This document shows positions 56,133 through 64,000 of a DNA stretch of 64,000 bases, one piece after another. Position numbers and translations under genes: made by a program. The notes below the pieces were generated by a model, which ran no database searches, was not told the origin of the DNA, and was given only the letters and a program-made list of their open reading frames with translations. Each line of letters opens with the position of its first letter. The first letter of the stretch is position 1. This stretch comes from Immersiella caudata (taxonomy: Eukaryota > Ascomycota > Sordariomycetes > Sordariales > Lasiosphaeriaceae): the NCBI GenBank assembly GCA_030512335.1, contig JAULSU010000004.1, positions 5,766,001 to 5,830,000 on the forward strand. Direction: 5' to 3'.

Positions 56133-58469
56133 CTACATTAAATCGCCTGCGACGCCAGCCAAGAGAGCGTGAACAACCAGGCTGACAGTCCACAGGCCGA
56201 CACGCTTGAAGCGCCGGACGCGGCTCTGCTGATCCTCGACATCCCGAGCAAAGGCTGAGTAGACCTCAGCACTTGTGTCGTCCATGAGGCCGCAGTCCCA
56301 CACTGTCCACGAACCGTCGAAGTCCGTGAGGCGCTTGACGATGCGGCAGTTGATGGGGATGTATGTTCGCTTGGCGTTGATGTACGCTACAATGGGTCGT
56401 ACGAGGGCTTGGTTGACGTAGCTCATGTGCGGGTTATTGAAAAGTGGGACAGCGGCGCGGACATCGTTGAGATGGATGCGCATGTCCATGACGAGGTAAG
56501 ACGGTTCTCCCTTTGGAGGTAGCGGGGCATGGGTGATTTCGTGGTGGATATCGAGGTCATGAGTATGTAGTGGGGAACCATGCTGCGGCATGTCGGGGAT
56601 AGCGCCACTCTGCAGCGGTTCCGGTCTTGCGTTGTCGATGATGTCGGTCTCATGGTCCTGGCCTCGGGCGTCGTTGTTATCTAGTATTCGGAGATAGCGG
56701 TTGCTGGTGACAGCTTCCTCCATTTTGTCGTAGAATTCTGCTACGACCTTGCCGAGGCCCTCTTCAGCCTCGACAGGAAACATGACATCGGCTACGATGT
56801 CGACATTCCCTTCATAGATCCACCCAAAGGGACCTTCTACCCCACGGTTGAGATGATCAATCTTGAGGCCGTCAATTCGTAACCTGGAGAATTTCTTCCA
56901 AGCTGATGGAGTCCCGAACTGATCGGGTCGATTATCCTGGGTGGAAGAAACATTGTGTACTTGGCGGGGGTGGATTGTGAATAGCGAGCCATCAAAGGAG
57001 CCCGACATGTGCGATGCTGAGAGGAAATCGTAGAAGAGCCATTGCTTCCGCAGCTGCGGAAGTTCGCAGGAGAATATCGAAACTGAGAATGGACGGAAGC
57101 CTCCAGGTTGGTGGACAGTGATCAAAAGATCCTCCAGTTTGAAGTAGTCCAGCTCAAAATCTCCTGGGCTGCGTTCGTGCCTGTACGAAAGGGGGTCTTC
57201 ACCATCGGCTGACCAGACAACCGATGTCCTGTCCATGACGCCCCTGACACCTTTGACCTCGACGTCTTTCAGCAGGCCCTTCCCGCTCCACCACTTAGCA
57301 AAGGATAACGTGACGTTGACAGTGTCGAGTGTCAAGTCAAATTGTGTGTAATTGCCGTCGTCTTCAGCTGACGAAGAGTCGTGCTCCGCCTGCCGGGCAG
57401 CAGCGGCCTCGGCCGCAGCATTAGATGATCCCTTCTTCACCGTCGACTTGGACTGCCCAGGTCTCCGAGAAACAAATACGTTTCGAAAAGTGATAACGCC
57501 ATCCTTCCACTTGGGAACAATGGCCGATTCGAAGATCACGGTGACACCAGCCGACTGTGTGAGGTAGTCACCGATCCATTTTGCCAGGCTCTCTGAGGAA
57601 TTGTCAGCTTCGCACCTAGTTTATAGCCCACCAGACATACCTTGCGCAAAAACCGTATTGATGGTCAGGATCAAGAGGGAGAAGAAGGTCGTCGTGCCGA
57701 CCAGAATCCACACGAGGTGGCCGAACAGGAACCACGACACAAAGGCACCCCATTCATCGGCATTCCATGGTCGCATGCTCCTGATGGAGAACCATTTGAA
57801 TCGCACCTTGAGGCGTTGTCCAAATCCGGTGGCGGCAGCGAGCAGCTCCTCTTTCGTCGGCCGATGGGGCATCTTGGGCATGTGGAGATACTTGGACATG
57901 GCGTGTGCGAGGGACTCATCAGAAAGGTGCGGCTCCGAGTTTGGTTCAGGGGCACGTTTCTGCTCCTCTGCCTTGTGCTCCCCCGGCTTTCTCTGCGAGG
58001 CTGGTCCTGCATTCTTGTCGCCATCTCCTTTTGAACTTGAGCTTCCCGCTCTCCTCCCAGCTGCTCGATTACTGCCTTGGGTGGACCGAGATCCCGAAAA
58101 CCAGATCTGTCGGGCCAGATGGCTAAGCTTAGCCCTCTGCGCAGCGCTCCCCGAAAAAGTCGAGTCTGCAACGGCGGTGCATGTCGTCACGACGGAGCCT
58201 GTCGAAGGGGTGCTGGAGCTCAGGCCGAGCAGCAAGAGGCCACCTCCTGAGCAGCTTTGACGGACATTTTTATTCGGCAGTCGCGATTGCGAAAATCTTG
58301 TGTACCAGCGTGTCGATTGCGCTGGGTGAGGTCGCCATGCGTGGCCGAGACTCACGCTCGTCAGAGGCGTTTGGCGTCCTGGCAGCCTCCCAGCAAAGGA
58401 GCCCGCGGAGTCTCGGATCACGGTCCAGAATTGGCGGCCCAGCTGGGACGAGGTAGCACTAGTAGACAT
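56133..58469 (-). CDS. MDM31: Mitochondrial distribution and morphology protein Mdm31 family
   Basis: Two exons on the minus strand, 58469-57641 and 57592-56133, give 762 residues. It is an inner-membrane protein needed for mitochondrial shape and nucleoid organisation and linked to cardiolipin and lipid metabolism in yeast. The first 180 residues are basic and Ser/Arg rich, as a mitochondrial presequence would be. The conserved part begins at LAHAMSKYLHMPKMPHRPTK, with RFKWFSIRSMRPWNADEWGA and a first membrane segment (FVSWFLFGHLVWILVGTTTF). Across the intron ESLAKWIGDYLTQSAGVTVI follows, with the family block VPKWKDGVITFRNVFVSRRP. A large intermembrane-space domain with FSRLRIDGLKIDHLNRG comes next, and a second membrane segment lies close to the C-terminus (VSLVVHALLAGVAGDLM). 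Mdm31 and Mdm32 are related; I favour Mdm31. Confidence 0.92.
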
Positions 58470-58924
58470 TGTTGAAACGCATACTGGAGGTCGTTGAAGC
58501 CGGAAAACAGCGCTATCATGCCATGTTCATTGCGCGCCGTTGTCACTGGCAGTCGGGGGAGGAGGAGAAGAAGACTGGAGGGCTGCGCAAAGATGTTGCA
58601 AGCAAGCAAAGCAAGGCCTTCGTCATGACGCTAAAAACACGGCTACCAGCGATTGCAAGAAAGCATGGACACTGTGGGGCACTTGGCATGGGTCCGCGTT
58701 CAGCCAATCGATAAGCGGCCGATAGAAATGCGGGCCCACGATTTTTTGAGGAATTTCGAACCCCCACCACCAAAAAATGGCAGGAGGGTGCCCGGATCCA
58801 TCCACTCGGTGAGCAACACGACGGCCGCTGCGTTCTCGACCACGGACCAAGACTCCCTGGCAAACGCCAACGCTCCCACACTTCTCACTATAGGATAATT
58901 TCTCCTCAGCGCAGTACCGACAAG
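58470..58924. other. Divergent promoter, MDM31 / PNO1
   Basis: 455 bases between two divergent starts. No other feature is recognised. Confidence 0.55.
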
Positions 58925-59918
58925 ATGCCTGCTCCCACCGCTCTGCAGAAGTGCTTAGAGGCACCCGAGACAGTCCCCCCCCCCGCGCCCGAACAAGCGG
59001 ACGACGAGCTCATCCTCGATATTCAAGAAAGCGATTTTGCCGACCCCAGCACCGGGCAGCCGCCAGTAGAGTCAGAAGATACAGAAATGGCTGTGGACGA
59101 GGAGGGCCGTCCCAAGTTTGCGCCGGGCAAAGACCTCGTACGCCGCCCATGTACTGGACGACACTAGGCTTTAGGCTGACTTCGGCTTCGTATTAGGATC
59201 CTGCTCACCGTATTGAGACCCGAAAAATCCCAATTCCACCAAATCGTATGTCTGCGCTGAAAACGAACTGGAGCAAGATGTGAGGACGGCCTCCTGGTGC
59301 AATTGGCTGCGAGTCTGGCCGACTGACATGGCTATAGCTACCCCCCGCTTGTCGACCACTGCAAACTCCAAGTTCGCATGAATATCAAGGAGAAACGGGT
59401 TGAGCTGAGGTCAAGCAAGTTCACCCAGAGCACCGAGGCTCTTCAGATGGGCGCCGATTTTGTATCTGCTTTCGCGATGGGCTTCGACATCGACGATGCG
59501 ATCGCACTCCTGCGTCTCGATTCGCTCTATATCCAGTCCTTTGACATCAAGGATGTGCGCCAAACGCTCGGTCCTGATGCGCTCGGGCGCGCGATCGGCA
59601 GAATCGCAGGAAAGGACGGCAAGACCAAGTTCGCCATCGAGAACGGTAAGACCCTTGAAGACACTGGCGAGGGGCACGACTGACAACGCGCGCAGCAACG
59701 AAAACACGTATCGTTCTGGCCGGGTCCAGAATCCATATCCTCGGTGCCTTTGAGAATATCGGCATGGCCCGCGAAAGGTGTGTGACGGCTGCCCTCAAGA
59801 CGAGGTCGCTCATGCTAACTTTGTTCCTAGCGTCGTTTCTTTGGTGCTTGGAGCCCAGCCGGGCAAGGTTTATAACAACCTCAGGATTATTTCGTCTAGG
59901 CTGAAGGAGAGGTTTTGA
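58925..59918 (+). CDS. PNO1: Pre-rRNA-processing protein Pno1 (Dim2)
   Basis: Five exons: 58925-59137, 59197-59279, 59338-59645, 59696-59777 and 59831-59918, with phases consistent throughout, giving 257 residues. It is a KH-domain RNA-binding protein of the late 40S precursor that covers the 3' end of 18S rRNA near the D site and recruits the methyltransferase Dim1. The N-terminus is acidic. Exon 2 encodes DPAHRIETRKIPIPPNRMSA, the conserved entry to the core, and exon 3 continues YPPLVDHCKLQVRMNIKEKR. The KH region has GFDIDDAIALLRLDSLYIQS and the signature IGRIAGKDGKTKFAIEN, joined to ATKTRIVLAGSRIHILG. It ends NNLRIISSRLKERF, as in other Pno1 proteins. Length agrees with the family (about 250-275). 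Confidence 0.95.
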
Positions 59919-60312
59919 GCGGGCTTTGATACCAGTTAGCGGCAAAACGGCATGGGATCGGGGCATTGGCGTTCAGGAGTAATTTGCACTTTGGCATTTT
60001 GGCATTTGGAATTTTCACCACCAATGACATGACACTGTAACGACCATATTGAGTGGCCAGAAGAGGTAAAAACGTGGCTAGAGCCGACTGATTCTTCGAA
60101 AACATGAAAGGGTATCATCAGTCATCATCCCACCGCTCCCGACATGGTAATCCCACAGCACTGCCAATAACTATCCATATTGCGCCCGCCGTGTCCGACT
60201 CCAATCCTTGCCACCCGTCAGACAACATCCGCTGTATCCCGGAAGCCATCTCTAATAGCCGCCCCTTGGAGACTACCCCTTTCAGTGTGGCCCCTGAACT
60301 TCCACCCCACGC
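59919..60312. other. Convergent 3' intergenic region
   Basis: About 390 bases between Pno1 (+) and the SUMO-like-domain gene (-). Nothing is recognised. Confidence 0.5.
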
Positions 60313-61939
60313 TCATCTGACATGAACCTCAAACTGATTCGTATCATCCGGGTCGATATCAGCGTCCACCACCAACGATCCTTCGCCCAGCTTCTCCCCG
60401 TCAAAGTAGATGGCAACGATCTGGCCCGGGCCAATATCCCGCCTCGTCCGAAATTCGTCCACCAGTCGCTGTACCGTCGTATCTTCGTATATTTTCAGCT
60501 TGACCGGTTCAAGCTCCTTCGCCTTGAGAATCACCTTGATCCCTTTCTTCTTTTCTGACTCCTGCGTCGGCGACCTCTCCTCATCCACTGCGTCATCCGT
60601 CGCATCCAAAAGGCCTAGCCTGAGATTCCTCTCGTGCTCCTTCTGCTTGAGGTGCTCTGCGTACGCCTCCTCAGTCCACACCTCGAGGTGGAGAGCATCT
60701 TGTATGTATCCGTCGTTGTCGCCGCAGATCAACTTCCGGTTGGCATCCAACTGCACGCCCAAGGAGATAGGGGTAGTGTACTTGTACACCTTTTTGCCCT
60801 TCCAAGTGAGGAACAAGGACGGGACGATGTCAGGGGCGATTTCAACGTCGTACTTGTATATTTGCGTGCTCACCCATGTGTCGAGAATCAGACCTAGCTC
60901 CTGGCCCATCTTTCGCATTACTATTATGGGACGGGCATTCTCGAGCGGGGAAGTGACCGTGATCTTGACGGATATGTCTTGGTTTTGGGTTTCTAGCTCC
61001 TCGGCCTTGCGCACCCATTTGTTGAATGGGTCGGGGGCGTCAATTTCCTTGAGGTCGTCGTCGGAGTCGTCTTCGACCCTCGGTTTTCTCTCGACGACTT
61101 CAAGCTCGTCATCCGAGTCGCTGTCGAGGAGGTTGATGGGTTTTGTTGTATCGAACTTCCAGGATTTGTCTTCGTCCAGATCCTCAATTCTTGGTTTGGT
61201 TTCGGGCAAGTCAGACTCGTCAGTATCGTAGTCGTTGGCGCTCCTGACACCAAGCCGGGTGTCTCGTGTAGGGATGGGGGAAGCAGCGGGCCTGCGTTTT
61301 GGAGGGGAGTAGAAATCATCGTCGTCCTCCTCGTAGACAAACTTGCCCTTGGAAGTTCGGGTGGCGGTCTTCTTGGATGTTGCAGCCTTGGCGGGACTGT
61401 AGATGTCCTTGCCCTTGCCTTTTATGTCCATGATGAGATCGTCATCCGAGTCGTCCGGGGAGAATGACTTGGCTTGCCCCTTTCCTGTCCCCTTCTTTGG
61501 GAAATCATCGTCCGAGTCGTCCAGAGAAAAAGACTTGACTTTCCCCTCCCCTTTGTCCTTCTCCAGAAAATCGTCGTCTGAGCCGAAGCTCCTAGAACGA
61601 GGTTAGCACCTCTTCTGCGCGTCCCGTTTGTCTCGTAACCTACCTCTTTTTCCAAGACACCCCATCCTCGCTGTCCGATGACATCTTCCTGCGCTTCCGC
61701 TCGTAGTTATCGGGGGACTTTAGCACCTTTTTTGTGTCACGCTCATCCCTCTCCTCGGCCACAATCGGGAAGACATCTTTGGGGCGGCGGAAGAAGTCGA
61801 TGTCGTTATCTTCAGGCTTCGAAGGGTCGGAATCGGCTGGCGCGCTGGCTGGTGGCTGTTGAAATACCGTGCGCTTGAAGGGGAGCGCTCTCTTCTTCTT
61901 CGGGGTTGTGGCGCCTTGTTCCGACTCCGCGAATGCCAT
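60313..61939 (-). CDS. Rad60/Esc2-like protein with two SUMO-like domains
   Basis: Two exons on the minus strand, 61939-61644 and 61591-60313, give 524 residues. The N-terminal half is disordered, with basic nuclear-localisation-like stretches (TPKKKRALPFKR) and acidic repeats (SLDDSDDDFP, SPDDSDDDLIM, DLDEDKSWKF). INLLDSDSDDE is a good candidate SUMO-interacting motif. Two ubiquitin-like folds follow: the first from about DISVKITVTSPLENARPIIV to LICGDNDGYIQDALHLEVWT, the second from KGIKVILKAKELEPVKLKIY to DDTNQFEVHVR at the C-terminus, matching the Rad60-SLD type. The domain order is that of the RENi family (Rad60, Esc2, NIP45), which works in the nucleus in recombination repair, replication-fork protection and SUMO pathway control with Ubc9 and Smc5/6. 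ATG at 61939 was chosen (MAFAESEQGATT). Confidence 0.88.
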
Positions 61940-62547
61940 GGCGGGCAATGCGCCGAGGCTTTTGGTGCAAACAAACAGGGGAGAAGCCTGCGAAACAGAG
62001 TAGACGGGGAGAACGCCGAGCTGACGGGAATATATTTGCGAGCTACTCTGCAGCAGTGCTCAACGCAAAAGAGCAGGGTTCAAGCTACCATGAGCATGTT
62101 GGCAACGTCGAATGCGTATATGTTGTTGCGGCGCGAACAACAGTGAGGGGCGGGTTGAGTTCTGAGCCTCAAAATCAATCAAGTCCCGTTGCCTTGCGCT
62201 AAGCGGGTCCGATAGCTTGGGACTGCTAGGGTCGATGCGGGGGGGCTCCTTCTTTGGCTTGTTACCCCAACACCCCACAACCGGAAAGGCGCACTGGGGC
62301 CAGCCGAGGTACGGGGACCCGGGGTCGACGGGAATGGATTACTATGTAGAAGCGACTCCTCCAAGATGAAGCGTCGACCTTGAGGCCAACTCGTTCCGTT
62401 TGACATGGGGGTTTTCTCATATTTAAAACACGGCGTTCCATATAAGCCAATCACTCGCCTGTTCTACTTCATTCCGTGCTCCTCTCCTCTCTCCAGCCCG
62501 CGTTGCTGACTTGCACGTGCGACAATTCGCTGTACCACATCGGCATC
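61940..62547. other. Divergent promoter, Rad60-like / dienoyl-CoA reductase
   Basis: About 610 bases between divergent starts. Two CCGAGG words (reverse complement of CCTCGG) occur at 61953-61958 and 62304-62309. Confidence 0.5.
62304..62309 (-). promoter_or_regulatory. Candidate FarA/FarB-type box (CCTCGG)
   Basis: CCTCGG is the core site of the fatty-acid-responsive regulators FarA/FarB in Aspergillus and relatives. This copy is about 240 bp 5' of a peroxisomal beta-oxidation gene; another lies at 61953. The hexamer is short enough to arise by chance. Confidence 0.3.
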
Positions 62548-63620
62548 ATGACTGTGCTACGATCCGAATACTTGAGCTCCGCGTGGGCGGACGGCATCTT
62601 TGGTGTGTCACGATACAATCACAAGTTCCAAGCTGTGTGATCCTTACTGACGCATTTCCAGCCAACCGCGTGCTCTTCATCACTGGCGGAGCGGGATCCA
62701 TCGGCAGCGCCCAGACCCGGGCCGTCGTCCACCTCGGCGCAAACGCCTGCATCATCGGCCGCAGCGTCGAGAAGACCGAGAAAGCCGCAAAGGAGATCGC
62801 CCAGGTGCGGCCCGGCGCCAAGGTTCTCGGGATAGGTAATATCGACGTCCGCAACGTGGGTACCCTCCCGCCCGCACATTCCCGCCTGCAAGCCTGAACT
62901 AACCTCCCCGGACAGTTTGACAGCCTCAAAGCCGCCGCTGAGCGGTGCGTCAAGGAGCTCGGCTCCATCGACTACGTGATCGCCGGCGCCGCAGGCAACT
63001 TCATCGCCCCCATCTCTGGCCTCTCCCCCAACGCCTTCAAAACCGTAATGGACATCGACACCATCGGCACCTTTAACACCATCAAGGCCACCGTCCCCTA
63101 CCTCATCGAATCCGCCGCTCGCAATCCCAACCCCAACCCTTCTGGCACCACCGGCGGCCGACTCATCTCCACTTCCGCCACCTTCCACTACACCGGCATG
63201 CCCTTGCAAGCACACGTCTCGGCCGCCAAGGCAGCCATTGACTCCCTCATGGGGAGCGTATCTCTCGAGTACGGGCCGTACGGCGTAACTGCCAACTCCC
63301 TCGCCCCAGGCGCCATCGCAGGGACAGAGGGCATGGAGCGTCTCGCGAGCAGCGAGCTCACCAAGGAGCAGCAGACCAAGGGAATTCCTAGCGGGAGATG
63401 GGGTAGCATGAGGGATATTGCCGATGCGACGGTGTTTTTGTTCAGCGATGCAGGGAATTATGTCAACGGGACTACGCTTATTGTTGACGGAGCGGGGTGG
63501 AGGAGACAGGGTGGTGCGGCGTTGGGTGTTGATTCAGATATGACGTATCCTGAGTTTATGCTGACGGGCGAGATTAGCAAGAATGTCAAGACGGGGAGGG
63601 AGGGGAAGGCTAAGTTGTAG
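62548..63620 (+). CDS. SPS19: Peroxisomal 2,4-dienoyl-CoA reductase (Sps19-like SDR)
   Basis: Three exons: 62548-62602, 62662-62855 and 62916-63620, giving 317 residues. It is a short-chain dehydrogenase/reductase that uses NADPH to reduce 2,4-dienoyl-CoA, an auxiliary step in beta-oxidation of unsaturated fatty acids with even-numbered double bonds. Landmarks are the start MTVLRSEYLSSAWADGIF, the cofactor loop FITGGAGSIGSAQTRAVVHL, and IGRSVEKTEKAA, where the Arg fits NADPH use. YVIAGAAGNFIAPISGLSPN replaces the NNAG motif, as is usual for these reductases. The active-site region is STSATFHYTGMPLQAHVSAA-KAA, with GAIAGTEGMERL further on. The protein ends GKAKL, a peroxisomal targeting signal type 1 (AKL). 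Both introns are GT-AG with matching phase. A CCTCGG box lies in the promoter. Confidence 0.95.
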
Positions 63621-63844
63621 GGCGTTGAGGGATACCGGATGTCCATACTGCTGTATCTAGCGTAGCCGGAGTTTGTACACATGTTGAACAACAAACTCAT
63701 TGCGGGGGCTGTGACCCTGCGGCGTGATGCTGTCACGCACCGAAGATGACTGGATGAGATGAGATGGAAGCACCGGAACGAGCATAGCCTCGAGCTCGAC
63801 AAACTAGATAAGGTATCTAACTCAGGGTAATACAAGGTTGGGTG

Positions 63845-63988
63845 CTACACAATACGACGGACCTCCTCAACCGAGTCCCACCACTCAAACCCATTAATAT
63901 CCTCCGGGTTCCCATCGCTATGCAGATAAACTGGAACCAAAACTACTTTACATCCAGCCAGAGATACGAGGGACAGACTAACGGATAT
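63845..63988 (-). CDS. C-terminal coding fragment, product not recognised (partial)
   Basis: An open frame of 48 codons on the minus strand ends at a TAG at 63847-63845 and reads LAGCKVVLVPVYLHSDGNPE then DINGFEWWDSVEEVRRIV. The composition, with a hydrophobic strand followed by an acidic/aromatic tail, looks like real protein rather than a chance frame. A stop lies in frame at 63991-63989, so either an acceptor in this stretch (for example GTTAG ending at 63978) begins the last exon, or the frame is spurious. I do not recognise the family. Most of the gene would lie beyond the window. Confidence 0.4.
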   Translation of the reverse strand: MSVSLSLVSLAGCKVVLVPVYLHSDGNPEDINGFEWWDSVEEVRRIV

Positions 63989-64000
63989 CTACCGACGATA

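Noticed and set aside
1..64000. CRISPR arrays, operons, plasmid or phage genes
   Set aside because: The window is eukaryotic by intron and gene content; no spaced identical repeats were seen, and the apparent repeats are coding or intronic tandem copies.

Overview
The window is chromosomal DNA from a filamentous ascomycete, most likely a Sordariomycete. The basis is short GT-AG introns (about 50-250 nt) with CTGAC/CTAAC branch points, GC-rich third codon positions, and fungal families such as CRZ1, Cid2, UPF0643, a DUF7053-type protein, alternative oxidase and a Zn(II)2Cys6 factor. There is no operon structure. Most genes are conserved single-copy housekeeping genes, and I rebuilt their exon structures by checking splice sites and reading phase.

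Layout: 0-5.5 kb holds a UPF0643 protein, translation initiation factor eIF3h and S-adenosylhomocysteine hydrolase, all on +. 5.4-11.7 kb holds an AT-rich relic, a GOR1-like 2-hydroxyacid dehydrogenase (-) and a Zn2Cys6 regulator (-) whose third intron is built from three 66-nt tandem copies. 11.7-17.7 kb has no gene I can support. 17.7-24.3 kb: Cid2-like protein, NatA auxiliary subunit Naa15 and sphingoid base kinase, all on +. 24.6-32.1 kb: Rrp1 (-) and cytosolic-type aspartate aminotransferase (+) diverge, then the Ufe1/syntaxin-18 SNARE (-) and a QDR-like MFS transporter (+) diverge. At 32.6 kb lies an intron-containing tRNA-Gly(CCC) on the minus strand. 33.4-41.3 kb is one very large gene (-) for a protein of about 2630 residues, with some 30 tryptophan/lysine repeat units. 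After a gene-poor stretch come a DUF7053-type protein (+), CRZ1 (-), alternative oxidase (-), eIF3j (+), Mdm31 (-), Pno1 (+), a protein with two SUMO-like domains (-) and a peroxisomal 2,4-dienoyl-CoA reductase (+). A C-terminal coding fragment reaches the right edge.

Functional themes: translation and ribosome biogenesis (eIF3h, eIF3j, Rrp1, Pno1, Naa15, tRNA-Gly), mitochondrial and peroxisomal metabolism (AOX, Mdm31, dienoyl-CoA reductase, aminotransferase) and signalling (CRZ1, sphingoid base kinase, Zn2Cys6 factor). I see no gene cluster in the secondary-metabolism sense. The most unusual items are the WG/K-repeat giant protein, the intronic 66-nt triplication that stays open in the frame of the next exon, and a CGG-N7-CGG element upstream of alternative oxidase that matches the known induction motif of that gene.
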